From: Bubalus kerabau
Lineage: Eukaryota; Chordata; Mammalia; Artiodactyla; Bovidae
NCBI RefSeq assembly: GCF_029407905.1
Contig: NC_073627.1
Location: 45,935,001 to 45,999,000, forward strand
Direction of reading: 5' to 3'
DNA: 64,000 nucleotides
Of the stretch, positions 42,309-51,773 are shown piece after piece. The position numbers and the translations under genes are program-made. The notes beneath the pieces are model-generated. The model worked only from the letters and a program-made list of their open reading frames with translations. It was not told the DNA's origin and made no database searches. Positions within the stretch are counted from its first letter, which is position 1. Each line of letters opens with the position of its first letter.

Positions 42309-42494
42309 GGTCCTGACAGAGGCTGTGTGAGATACTGTGAGCTAAGAGCCAGTTCCAAAGAGCTCGCCAGGTGTTTGTTTACGAAGGTACAGAGAAACCT
42401 CGGTCCTGACAGAGGCTGTGTGAGATACTGTGAGCTAAGAGCCAGTTCCAAAGAGCTCACCAGGTGTTTGTTTATGAAGGTACAGAGAAACCTC
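42309..42494 (+). repeat. 93-bp tandem duplication, two copies
   Basis: Unit 1 is 42309-42401 and unit 2 is 42402-42494. They start GGTCCTGACAGAGGCTGTG and differ at only two positions, at 42366 (G/A) and 42382 (C/T). The period is a multiple of three, so reading frames on both strands (plus 42327-42590, minus 42299-42502) continue through both units and repeat a 31-residue pattern. I recognise neither the DNA unit nor the peptide. Confidence 0.95.
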
Positions 42495-42537
42495 GTATAC
42501 AAAGGTTTGCATACAAAAAAAAAAAACCTTTGTATAC
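42495..42537 (+). repeat. Perfect 14-bp inverted repeat (hairpin)
   Basis: GTATACAAAGGTTT (42495-42508) pairs exactly with AAACCTTTGTATAC (42524-42537) around a 15-base A-rich loop. It begins at the last base of the 93-bp tandem duplication. Confidence 0.95.
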
Positions 42538-42759
42538 AAAGGTATAGGAAAACCTTGGGGACTTCTTCCCCAAGGGTAACCGCTCAATAGAAAAGTCATT
42601 CAAACAGTAATTTTAGTAGCACGTTGATTATCATTAATTTTGCCCTTAGGAGTTGATGAGATAGTACAGGGGTGCTGCCCAACAATCCAGAAAACTCTTC
42701 AAATTCTGTGTTTCATAATTACTGCTTTTTTGCGTTCTAACTGTCTTAAAAGGCGTTTC

Positions 42760-42850
42760 CTACACTAGATGATAAATTCCTGGAAAGCAAGGACAAAATG
42801 TATGTATCTGTACTCTTCACTCTCAACCCGCATATTAGAAGTACTTAATG
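42760..42850 (+). mobile_element. L2 LINE 3' end
   Basis: GATAAATTCCTGGAAAGCAA, GGACAAAATGTATGTATCTG and AAGTACTTAATGCATATTTT follow the L2 terminal order. Confidence 0.6.
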
Positions 42851-43030
42851 CATATTTTTAACTCGAAGGAAAACACAAAGCAAAAATAAAAAGGAATTAT
42901 AGAAAAGCGTCTGGAAAGATAAGAAGATGAGCTTGTCTCCAGATGTTTTATATGTGGTGGAATGTGGTTTCTGTTGCTTTCCTGTATTTTATCACTCTTC
43001 TATAATAAACATGTACAAATTGAAATGAAT
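42851..43030. other. Unassigned AT-rich DNA
   Basis: No secure repeat. Possibly L1-derived (CTTCTATAATAAACATGTAC near 42997). Confidence 0.35.
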
Positions 43031-43039
43031 AAGTTATTT

Positions 43040-43383
43040 GGGGTTTCCCTGGTGACTCAGTGGTAAAGAATCCACCTGCCAGTGCAGGAGACATGGGTTC
43101 GGTCCCTGACCTGGAAAGATCCCACATGCTAAGGAGCAACTGGGCCTGTGCCCCACGACTATTAAGCCTGTGCTCCAGAGCCCAGGAGCCGCAACTATGA
43201 GCTCATGTGCTGCAAATACTGAGGCCCAAGCGCCCTAGAGACCTTGACCTGCAACAAGGGAAGCCACCACAATGGGCCTGCATGCCACAACTTGAGAGAG
43301 TAGCTCCCGGTCGCTGTAACTAGAAAAAAGCCCTCTCAGCAAAGAACCAGCACAGCCAAAAATAAAATAAGCGTATTTTCATA
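43040..43383 (+). mobile_element. Full-length long CHR-type SINE
   Basis: GGGTTTCCCTGGTGACTCAG, GGTTCGGTCCCTGACCTGG, a long GC-rich tail (GAGCCCAGGAGCCGCAACTA, ACCTTGACCTGCAACAAGGG) and an A-rich end. The target duplication is AAGTTATTT at 43031-43039 and 43384-43392. Confidence 0.94.
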
Positions 43384-43392
43384 AAGTTATTT

Positions 43393-43810
43393 TTGACTAA
43401 AAATTAACACATCGAAAAGGCAAATATCAAACTAGGAAAATTAAATACAACATAGGTGATTCACAAAGGATCCATGCCTTTAATATACAGAGTTTTTTAA
43501 AGCAATAAGAACGCCTTCCTCTTCTTTTCCTTCTCTGCCCCAACTTCCTGAACAATTGGATACTAAAGTCATTAGGCGCGCAGAACAAGGCAGGCATCCC
43601 CATTAGCCACGGGGGTGGATGCATGCACACATATGTGGAATGATAAACAACAAATTCAGGAGAGCAGTCTCCCCTGGAGAGGGCAGGAGGGTGGAAACGA
43701 GGGAAGTGACATCAGGGAAGGCTCGTGAGGATCTTCAAGTGTATCTGTGAGGTTGTTCTTTTTTAAAATCTGAAGCAAGTCTGGTAAAATGTAAAAAACT
43801 TGGCAGAACA
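43393..43810 (+). mobile_element. Degenerate old L1 LINE
   Basis: AAAAGGCAAATATCAAACTA, ATGCCTTTAATATACAGAG and, later, TTAAAATCTGAAGCAAGTCT and GGTAAAATGTAAAAAACTTG match L1 ORF2-end and 3' UTR words. Heavily decayed. Confidence 0.65.
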
Positions 43811-43869
43811 GGAAAGTGGACAAGGGGTGCTTATTATTCTGATGCTAGAACTGCTCCATTAAAAAATAC

Positions 43870-43897
43870 TGGGAGGGAGGGAGGGAGGAGGCAAGGG
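43870..43897 (+). repeat. (GGGA)n-like purine tract
   Basis: Repeated GGGA units (GGGAGGGAGGGAGGGAGG) on the plus strand. Short but G-rich enough for alternative structure. Confidence 0.85.
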
Positions 43898-43929
43898 AGG
43901 ATGAATGAATGACTCTCCTTCCTCCCTTG

Positions 43930-44010
43930 CTTTCAGGGAGGTTAAGTGCTGTCCCCAAGGTCACACAGCATGTGATGACATGTCCCCGTGGCCTCTCTGC
44001 CAGCCAGTGT
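43930..44010 (+). repeat. MIR SINE relic
   Basis: TGTCCCCAAGGTCACACAGC followed by ATGTGATGACATG is the highly conserved MIR 3' core ('cttgcccaaggtcacacagct'). Confidence 0.75.
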
Positions 44011-44740
44011 TGAGTCCATCGTGCAGTTCAATCAGCCCCGCCCGGAAGCAGCTCCATCTAGAAACATATCACCTGGTTTGCTTGGGCGCACAGCCTGGAA
44101 GTTTGATCAGGTTCAAGGACTTGGACCTAAGAATGTCTACAGACTGTTCACACTTGGGCTCCTGGGGTAGTCAGATGCCCAGGGAGGATCTAGTGTCTGA
44201 AGGATACCAAAAAGCATCCTCCCAGGCCAGGGCAGTGGAGCAGGGGCTTGGAGAGGCAAGCAGGCAGGTTTTGGAGAGGAAGCAGGTCCTTCTTCCCTCC
44301 CCGCCGCGCCCCTCCTCTGCACACCCTCCTGATCACCTGAAACCCTGGACCAAAGAAACAGCAGACTGTGATTCTCCAAGGCCCACGGTGGGGAGGGGTC
44401 AGCTCAGAAGCAGTTCTGACCTTTTCTATTGTTCTTCAGGATGTGGGCTATTTCTGGGGTGGGTGGACCACTGGGATATTCATCTGCCCCAGTGAGCCTC
44501 CAGCGGGACTCTGTGAGCTGCTGCTTTAAGAAAAACAGACAATGTCCAGAGACCCACTCTGCTCCTTTCCTCCTTCTCCCAAAGCTACATACAGAATGGC
44601 CTGCGCTTCCCAGCCGGTCATCCTAGGGTCTTCCCAAGGCCACTGATAACCATCCCATTTGCCTGGGGATTGCTGCTCTGGGACTGTGTTTGTTCAGGAG
44701 CCTGGTGACATCCTAAAGAGGTTGGTACAATCAGAGCCCC
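44011..44740. other. GC-rich single-copy DNA
   Basis: It carries most of the window's longest frame (43905-44495, 196 codons). That frame begins beside the MIR core, has no signal peptide, domain or splice context, and is rich in S, P and R, as expected from GC-rich random DNA. Confidence 0.5.
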
Positions 44741-44744
44741 ATTT

Positions 44745-44850
44745 TACCCAGAGGCTTAGGAGAGGCAGAGTCTGGTATGACCAGACTCAGTTTTAGGGCC
44801 TTAACCTTCCTGAGCCTCAAGGTTCACATCTGCAAAATGGGCAGAAATGC
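44745..44850 (+). repeat. MIR SINE relic
   Basis: CTTAACCTTCCTGAGCCTCA and CATCTGCAAAATGGGCAGAA give the MIR core, sense orientation. Confidence 0.8.
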
Positions 44851-44879
44851 CAGACATCCATCAAAGGGGCTGCTGGCCC

Positions 44880-45056
44880 TGAGGGCAGGCAATGTCCTTG
44901 TTGTGAAGGACTATTCTGTGTATTATGGGATATTTAACATCCCTGGCCCCAGCCCCCTGTGTACCCCGACTTGCTGGGACAACCCAGATGCCCCAGGCAA
45001 TTCTAAGTGTCCTCTAAGCCAGCACTTCAGTTGGGAGACTCTAACTTCTTGAAGGC
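44880..45056 (-). mobile_element. MER20-type hAT element, antisense
   Basis: GGACTATTCTGTGTATTATG, GGATATTTAACATCCCTGGC, then TTGCTGGGACAACCCAGATG and CCAGCACTTCAGTTGGGAG follow the complement of MER20 in order. Confidence 0.7.
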
Positions 45057-45135
45057 AAGGACCATGTCACTGGGTCACCAGAGCCCAGTGCCCAGAGGGG
45101 CTTGATTTGACTTTGCTCCTTCCAAGAACTTTCAG

Positions 45136-45314
45136 CTTCCCAGGTGGCGCTAGAGGTAAAGAACCTGCCCGCAAAGCAGGAGACCCAATGAGACATCCTG
45201 GGTCAGGAAGATCCCCTGGAGAAGGAAATGGCAACCCACTCCAGTATTCTTGCCTGGAGAACCCCATGGACAGAGGAGCCTGGTGGGCTACAGTCCATGA
45301 GCCAACTCTTCGCG
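45136..45314 (+). mobile_element. Bov-tA SINE
   Basis: GGTGGCGCTAGAGGTAAAGA through AACCCACTCCAGTATTCTTG to the tail CAGTCCATGAGCCAACTC. The tail has lost the usual GGGTCGCAAAGAGTC block. The duplication is ACTTTCAG at 45128-45135 and 45315-45322. Confidence 0.92.
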
Positions 45315-45322
45315 ACTTTCAG

Positions 45323-45980
45323 TTTTAATTAAAAGAAAAGTCGCCTCTGGAGCACTGATGTGATTAGGACAGACACCTAGTCCAGCATCCACGGTCCTCG
45401 CCCAGGCTGTTGCCTGGACAAGGAGGACAAGGAGACAGGCTGGACACCGCAGCAGCCTGGTGGGGGGTGGGGACGGTCTGCCACCACCTTGTAAGTCCCA
45501 GAGTTCAGCGCAGTGGGACGTTGGCCGACAGAGGCCTGCAGTGCGATGAGGTGTCAGGAAGTGGGGGCCAGAACCCAGAGTGACACCGCCAAGCTTTCGG
45601 GGCAGAGTGACACGACCCTTGCAGTCAGACTGGCCTGACCCCACCCCAAATGGCTTGCCTTTTCCTGAGGCCCAGCCTACATGCTCCAGGCTCCTTGGCT
45701 CCTCTGCCCAGAGCGCCGATGGTCATACACTCCGTGGCCCTGGGTCCCCTTATGGGCAGGCCAGCTTCTGGGAACACACCTAGCACAAGCCCCTGGGGGC
45801 AGGACACCTTACTTCTCTGAGCCTTCTTCCTCATCTGAATATAGGAATCTGGCACTCTCTGAAGTCGCACTGTGCATCTAAAGATCATGGGATCCTGCCG
45901 CTCTGTTCACATCCCGACCCTTCCCACCAAGCAGCAGCTGGGGCATCAGATAACCCTGATGGCAAGTCCTGGTTTTGGAA
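45323..45980. other. Single-copy DNA, no gene seen
   Basis: A MIR-like TTCTCTGAGCCTTCTTCCTC lies near 45812-45835. Opposed frames of about 70-120 codons without domains. Confidence 0.45.
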
Positions 45981-45984
45981 TTTA

Positions 45985-46135
45985 CTAGCCAGCATCATGA
46001 TGGGTCATTTCACGTCTTTGAGCATCTGCTTAACGATCAAATAAACAGAGTAACTATTGCTGACTTTCTTACCTCCCAGGAGCTGTTGTGATAATTAAAT
46101 GAGCTAATGGCTGGAAATATTTTTGCAAACTTCCA
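45985..46135 (+). repeat. MIR SINE relic
   Basis: TTTCACGTCTTTGAGCATCT, TTGTGATAATTAAATGAGCT and ATATTTTTGCAAACTTCC follow the MIR core and its downstream 'gaggattaaatgag' region. Confidence 0.8.
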
Positions 46136-47346
46136 AACCAGCGCACCCTCCCCTCTATCTGCACCCCACCCGTCTGGCCTAGAACTCTGACATGATGGTC
46201 CAAGGGGTGAGCAATGCCTTCCAGTCCATTCCTAGTGGGTCCTTCTGTGGAGACAGCTCATTGGCTCTCAAGGGACTCTCAAGGACTTTGGAATCACATT
46301 TTAAACAACAATCTGATTTCCTTTAACTAGAGGGTTTTCTTTTTTTTTTTCTTGGCTATACAAAAATTTACTATTTTTTTTTCTTTCACTTTGTCATCGT
46401 TGGCATTTTTCTCCCTTTTTTGGTGTGTGTTTTCTGTTCTAAGGATAGAAGACCCCTTAGCACGGCAAGACTGTCTTGGATCATTCACTTTCCCCCAACT
46501 TGCCCTCCCCATGCCCAGTAAAGATTGTGGGAAGCAGAGAGCTTTGCAAATAGATTGCCTCGGTCCACGGGGCAGACCCCTGGTTGGAGATCACAGGGCT
46601 GATGAGAGCAAATGTCATCGGTAAGGGACAGTCTATGCCTCTGTAACCAGGAAAGAGGATTGTTTTCAATTCACTTACTAGGAACAAATCTTTCAGCTAC
46701 TTGGGTAACACACCTTGGAAAGCACAAAACAGCCTTAGTGAACTGGTGGCCCAGTGGTCCTACATCCCATGATCCCACATCTTGGAGCCTGCCAGTCTCT
46801 GAGCCCCTTCTTGCCTAGAAGCTGGGGCTGGGTGCTCCCCCTGGATAAAAGCTGCTCCCTGCAGGCAGGATTTAAAACCAGAGATGTCAGTGCTTCCCTC
46901 TCTTTAAAAGAGAGCCTGTAGCCAAAAGCCGGACAGCTTTAATTGATGCAGCTTCACCCCACTGTGCTTCCTGACGGCTCATTCTCCCCAAGACCCTGAA
47001 CCTTGAAGGCCATTCTTAAGCCTCTTCCTCCATGCAAACCTGTCAGCTTGCATCCCACTGACCCTCAGTCACGAGTAAGCACTTGGTCCCTTGAAACCCC
47101 GGGCATGAGACCTTGCTCTATTGTCTGCATCTTTCTACACTTTCACATATGCAATCTGGATCCTTTTCTCATCCATGCCATCTTCTTATAACGGTGAGGG
47201 CAGGGATAACCCCACTTCCTGGCATGGCCCCAGGATGCTGGTACAGAGCTGTCCCTGGGGCAGATGCTCAAACAAGCCAAGTTTCATCTCCCTTCACCTT
47301 GGCTTGACCTCCACCTTCCAGCTAGGCCAGGGCAGAAGATTCCTTT
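46136..47346. other. Single-copy DNA, no gene seen
   Basis: T-rich tract at 46340-46385. No exon, repeat or RNA gene recognised, although about 1.2 kb free of young SINEs is relatively long for the second half of this window. Confidence 0.45.
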
Positions 47347-47361
47347 AAGAACAAGATGCAA

Positions 47362-47473
47362 GAGACTTTCCTGGTGGTCCAGTGGCTAAGGCTGCACACT
47401 CCCAATGCAGGGGGGCCCGGGTTCGATTCCTGGTCGGGGAATTAGATCCCACATGCCACAACTAAAACCAGGC
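47362..47473 (+). mobile_element. CHR-type SINE, split by Bov-tA
   Basis: CTTTCCTGGTGGTCCAGTGG, GGTTCGATTCCTGGTCGGGG and AGATCCCACATGCCACAAC. After the inner SINE it ends ACAGCCAAATT and a 13-A tail (about 47614-47637). A perfect 15-bp duplication, AAGAACAAGATGCAA, encloses both parts at 47347-47361 and 47638-47652. Confidence 0.95.
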
Positions 47474-47613
47474 ACATGTGTGCTAAGCTGCTTCAGTTTT
47501 GTCCGACACTTTGGGACACTATGGACTGCAGCCCGCCAGGCTCCTCCGTCCATGGGGATTCTCCAGGCAAGAATACTGGAGTGGATTGCCATGCCCTCCT
47601 CCAGGGGATCTTC
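47474..47613 (-). mobile_element. Truncated Bov-tA SINE, antisense, nested in CHR
   Basis: TGCTAAGCTGCTTCAGTTTT, CTCCTCCGTCCATGGGGATT and GATTGCCATGCCCTCCTCCA, stopping at GGGGATCTTCCC. The tRNA-like head is missing, so it is a 5'-truncated copy. Confidence 0.92.
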
Positions 47614-47652
47614 CCACAGCCAAATTAAAAAAAAAAAAAGAACAAGATGCAA

Positions 47653-47745
47653 ATCTCACCTTCATTTACTTCACTTACCGACGCATCTCCAGCACCTAGT
47701 ACAGTGCTGGGCACTTAAACATCCAAACGTTTCCTGGATTAACGT
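47653..47745 (+). mobile_element. L2 LINE 3' end
   Basis: CATCTCCAGCACCTAGTACA, GTGCTGGGCACTTAAACATC and CCTGGATTAACG follow the L2 3' end. It was the target of the CHR insertion. Confidence 0.7.
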
Positions 47746-48162
47746 GTAGCAGGACTGAACACACACTCACACTGTACTCAGATTTAGAAAGAACACATCA
47801 CTTCTTTCTCTATAACTGATGTACCTTTCCTATGAGCCTCCTAGGGAGCCAGGCCAGCTCAGACTTAGCAACGAAAGCGATTCCATCCTACAGATTCAAA
47901 TGCTGAATAAACAGCCACTAGCTTGATGTTCTGAGGGTTTCCATACCTATTTCCACATTTCTTATCCCAAAAAGCAACCGAAAGAGGTTCTATTAGGGCT
48001 CGTTACCCCCTCTGCCCCAGAGCAGTGACCTTGGAGTCCACCTGCTCACAGAGCAAGTGAAGATGGGGGCCTCCATGCGAGATGCCTCTTGTGCCAGAGG
48101 AATGGAGAAAAACTACTGCTCTCCACGGCACCTGGCTCACACGCTCATTGCCTTGCTATTTA
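47746..48162. other. Single-copy DNA, no gene seen
   Basis: No repeat or gene recognised. Confidence 0.45.
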
Positions 48163-48370
48163 GTTGTTCAGTCGTTCAGTCATGTCCGACTCTTTGCGAC
48201 CTCATAGATTGTAGCCTGCCAGGCTTCTCTGTCCATGGGATTTCCCAGGCAAGAATACTGGAGTGGGTTGCCATTTCCTTCTCCAGGAGATCCTCCTGAT
48301 CCAGGCATTGAACTTGGGTCTCCTGCACTGCAGGTGGATTCTTTACCATCTGAGCCACCAGGGAAGCCCC
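48163..48370 (-). mobile_element. Bov-tA SINE, antisense
   Basis: GTTGTTCAGTCGTTCAGTCA, CATGTCCGACTCTTTGCGAC, GGGTTGCCATTTCCTTCTCC and the head complement GAGCCACCAGGGAAGCCCC. Full-length and little diverged. Confidence 0.96.
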
Positions 48371-48542
48371 AGCTCAACTGAGGACAAAGGAAATAAACCA
48401 CGTGGATGGTGCGTCATAAACAGATGACAACAAGGAACAGCCAGCATCAACTCCTTCCTTCACTTCTCACGGCACCCAAAAAAACACAAAATGCAGAAAG
48501 CAAGCCCACTGATATATGAGTGGATAAAGAAGATGTGATGTA

Positions 48543-48591
48543 TATTGGGTTGGCCAGAAAGTTTGTTCGGATTTTCCCATACTATCTTATG
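48543..48591 (+). mobile_element. Mariner fragment, left end only
   Basis: TATTGGGTTGGCCAGAAAGT followed by TTGTTCGGATTTTCCCATAC is the left terminal inverted repeat and adjacent sequence of the cattle mariner family. The right end is missing, replaced directly by L1 sequence, so part was lost by deletion. Confidence 0.85.
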
Positions 48592-48860
48592 TGGTGCAAA
48601 CCATTGTATGGACTACTACTCACCCATAAGGAAGGAATGAAATATTTCAATTTCCAGCAACATGGATGGATCTAGAGATTATTATACTAAGTGAAGTAAG
48701 CCAAAGACAAATATCACGTGATATCGCTTATATGTGGAATCTAAAAAAGATGATACAAATGGACTTATTTACAAAACAGAAATAGACTCACAGACGTAGA
48801 AAACACACTTGCAGATACCAAAGGGGAAGTGGGAGAGATAACCAACAAGGATCTACTGTA

Positions 48861-49216
48861 TAGCACCAGGGAACTATACTCAATATCTTGTAATACCCTA
48901 TAGTAGTTCAGTACAGTTTAGTTGCTCAGTCATGTCCAATTCTTTGCATGCCATACACTTTCTGCCTACAATAGAAGGGAATGTAAATAAAGTGTAATAT
49001 ATATATGTATAACTGAATCACTTTGCTGTATGCCTGAATAGCACCAGGGAACTATACTCAATATCTTGTAATACCCTATAGTAGTTCAGTACAATTTAGT
49101 TGCTCAGTCGTGTCCAATTCTTTGCATGCCATATACTTTCTGCCTACAATAGAAGGGAATGTAAATAAAGTGTAATATATATATGTATAACTGAATCACT
49201 TTGCTGTATGCCTGAA
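48861..49216 (+). repeat. 178-bp tandem duplication, two copies
   Basis: Copy 1 (48861-49038) and copy 2 (49039-49216) both begin TAGCACCAGGGAACTATACT and end TGTATGCCTGAA. I count three differences, about 98% identity. Each copy contains L1 sequence plus a short Bov-tA/BovB-tail scrap (TAGTTGCTCAGTC-TGTCC). High identity suggests a recent duplication or a copy-number-variable site. Confidence 0.96.
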
Positions 49217-49262
49217 ACTAACACAACATTGTAAATCAATTATATTTCAATCATAGTTTTAG

Positions 49263-49835
49263 AAAGATTTATAGATGTGGAAACCATATGGAAAAAAGTG
49301 TATATAATCATATTTATAAGTATAAAATGTATAGATACATATCAAAATTTTACAGTCATTATTTATACCATAATTTTACAGTCATTATTCACAGGCTCTG
49401 TACTTCCAAATTTGCCCGCTTGATAAAATCCGTCAACAACCCTCAAATCGATACTCGTGATGTGGTCACTCACATAGAGAAAGAGAAGAGGCAACTCGCT
49501 CAGGCTCCCCACCGTGCCCCCAGCTGAGGGTGAACGAGGCGACGCTCTGCCTTCTTGTCTCAAGGCTCATGCTAGAAGCAAGAGTCCTCTTCACAGTCTA
49601 CTTAGTGACATACTTTCTGCATTTTTGTGCCTTTTTGGGTGATTTCACAGCTTAAAATGGCTCCCAAGTGTAGGGCTGAAGTGCAGGTAGTAGGTCTAAG
49701 AGCAAGAAGGCTGTGCTGGGTCTTACAGAGGAAATATGCATTAGATCAGCTTCACTTGGGCATCAATTATAGAGCCATGACCCATGGTTCAACATGAGTC
49801 AATCCACAGTATGTTTTAAATAAGGCATCTTTAAA
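49263..49835. other. Single-copy DNA, no gene seen
   Basis: ATTTTACAGTCATTATT occurs twice about 28 bases apart (near 49347 and 49375). A short frame at 49288-49527 is not supported. Confidence 0.45.
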
Positions 49836-49845
49836 CAGAAATGTG

Positions 49846-50129
49846 GGGACTATCCCTTGTGGTCCAGTGGTTAAGACTCTGCCTGCCAATGCAGGGGACA
49901 TGGGTTTGATCTCTAGTACAGGAATATCCCACATGCCATGGAGCAACTAAGGCTGTAAGCTGCAGCTATGAAGCCCACCCTCTCTAGAGCCTGCGCTCCA
50001 CAAGAGAAGCCACCGCAGTGAGAAACCCGAGAACTGCAACTAGAAGAGTAGCCCCTGCTCACTGCAACTAGAGAAAGCCCATACACAGCAAAGAAGACCC
50101 AGCACAGCCATAAATATTTTTTAAAAAAT
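49846..50129 (+). mobile_element. Full-length long CHR-type SINE
   Basis: TTGTGGTCCAGTGGTTAAGA, GGTTTGATCTCTAGTACAGG, GAAGCCACCGCAGTGAGAAA and CAGCACAGCCATAAATATTT. The duplication is CAGAAATGTG (49836-49845) against CAGAAACATG (50130-50139). Confidence 0.94.
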
Positions 50130-50256
50130 CAGAAACATGCATAAAACAAGATTGTGTATTAATCAGTTAGCAAAATGTCACCAGAGGGGCACAGGCAATG
50201 AACTCTGTATTTCCCCTAGAAGCAAATGGTTAAGCACTTGTTTATACATATCCATA

Positions 50257-50370
50257 TATTTTGGTGGCACTGCAAGGCATGTGGGATCTTAGTTTCCCAA
50301 CCAGGATCGAACCTGTGTCCCCTGCAGTGGAATGGTAGAGTCCTAACCACTGGACTCCCAGGGAATTCCC
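50257..50370 (-). mobile_element. CHR-type SINE, antisense
   Basis: GCATGTGGGATCTTAGTTTC, ACCAGGATCGAACCTGTGTC and AACCACTGGACTCCCAGGG form the complement of the CHR head and short tail. Confidence 0.92.
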
Positions 50371-50519
50371 CAGCATTCATTTACTTTAGTATTGGTAGCA
50401 ACTTACAGAGCATAGCTACCATAAATGATGAAGAAAAAATATATATATATATATATGGATATTCTACATCTAAGAAAAATTTGTTACAATTTTTGGCTAC
50501 CCAGCAACTGAACCTCCTT

Positions 50520-50870
50520 CGGTAATTTAGGGAACTTTGCCTCCTGCACCCCAGAGGTGTTGGCAGGGCATGGAGCCCACTCCTACTCTAGACCAGGATA
50601 TAGGATGCAACCCAGGTTCTGCCAATTGTATCCACTGGACCAGAGTCCAGTGCCAGGGGCCAATGCAAGCAGGGTTGACAGTACCAGCCTCAGTACCCAT
50701 TGTGTTCCACACTGGTTCCAAGGTGCCATAGCCTGGAGCCTGGCTGATAGCCTGGAACCTGGGTCTCCAAATCTCTGGTCATCCTGGAGTTGATCCAATA
50801 TCCTTTAAATAAAGCCCTTTTCTGTTTAAATTAGCCAGAGCTGGTTTCTATTGTTTGTAACCAAGAACCA
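50520..50870 (+). mobile_element. Possible LTR 3' part with polyadenylation signal
   Basis: AATAAA (50808-50813) is followed by GCCCTTTTCTGTTTAAATTA, GAGCTGGTTTCTATTGTTTG and TAACCAAGAACC, which resembles the R-U5 end of an old mammalian ERV-type LTR. The upstream GC-rich part is not recognised and may or may not belong to it. No gag, pol or env coding sequence is adjacent. Confidence 0.45.
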
Positions 50871-50929
50871 TCTGTGTGTACGTGCGCATGCACAAATATA
50901 TGTATTGATATTTATTTGTTGTGCGTTTG

Positions 50930-51240
50930 CTTATTTACAAGGGAATGGGCATCAAGGAAGGTTGGTGAAAGAGGCTTGTGGAGGAGGAGACTCCTGGGCT
51001 GGGTCCGAAGGGTGGCTGAGGGTTTGCCAAGGAAATAGGAAGGAAAGAGGGGTCAGGCAGTGAAGGCACAGAGGCTGGAAGAGCAGGACATCTGGGACAT
51101 CACAAGACACTGGATGAAGCTGGTGAACGAGGGGACTGGGGGAGGAGAAGGTGGAAGTGGGGCCGTGCCAAGAGCCGAGTGCAGATATTGCAGGAGAGGT
51201 TGGACTGAGGCTCTCGTCCCCTCCCCTCCTCCCCCCAGAT
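50930..51240 (+). repeat. Old mammalian-wide repeat, family unassigned
   Basis: Purine-rich words AAGGCACAGAGGCTGGAAGA and GGGGTCAGGCAGTGAAGG resemble the same unassigned repeat seen at 22830 and 32580. The 111-codon frame here is probably repeat-derived. Confidence 0.35.
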
Positions 51241-51773
51241 CCCCTGTCCCACACTCTCATCCACACCCGTGCAACCTGCTTTCACCTTCCTGGACCAACC
51301 TAACACACACAGTCAAGCCAAACAGATTCACTCCCGAAGGTAGAGGCAGCAAGGTCACTTGCCAGCTGGCTGGGGAGAGGAAGAGTTTGTTATAATGAGT
51401 TCTGGAAGTGCCCAGAAGAACAGCAGGGCCATGTTCCTCCAGGGAAGCTAAAGGAGAATGTGACCGACTCAAAGGCTGTCGTAACAAAATACTACAGGCT
51501 GAGTAGCTCACACAAGAAACATTCATTTTCTCACTGTCCTGGAGGCTGGAAGCCCAAGATTAAGGTGCCCACATGGTCGGGTTCTACTGAGGTCTCTCTT
51601 CCTGGCTTGTAGACAACTGCCTTCTCACTGTATTCTCACACTGTGGAGGAAGGGAGAAAGAGAAATCTCTTTCTCTTCCTCTTTTTATAAGGCTAGGGTC
51701 CTATTGGATTAGGGTCCCACCTTTATGATCTTATTTAACCTTAATTACCTTCTAAAGACCCTGTCTCTAGGCA

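Larger units (their letters stand above)
48470..49262 (+). mobile_element. L1 LINE 3' end with mariner insertion and internal duplication
   Basis: ACTGATATATGAGTGGATAA before, and CATGGATGGATCTAGAGATT, TATATGTGGAATCTAAAAAA, CAGGGAACTATACTCAATAT and AACACAACATTGTAAATCAA after, a mariner fragment at 48543-48591. The downstream part carries a 178-bp tandem duplication (48861-49216). Ends in an ATTTCAATCATAGTTTTAG tail-like sequence. Confidence 0.9.

Noticed and set aside
42309..42494. CRISPR array or satellite, from direct repeats
   Set aside because: Only two units without spacers, in a mammalian genome. It is a simple tandem duplication.
43905..44495. Longest frame of the window, 196 codons
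   Set aside because: It begins at a MIR relic and lies in GC-rich DNA. No domain, signal peptide, membrane segment or splice site is apparent, and an opposing frame occupies part of it.
51060..51395. 111-codon frame as an exon
   Set aside because: Overlaps an old mammalian-wide repeat and has no conserved domain.
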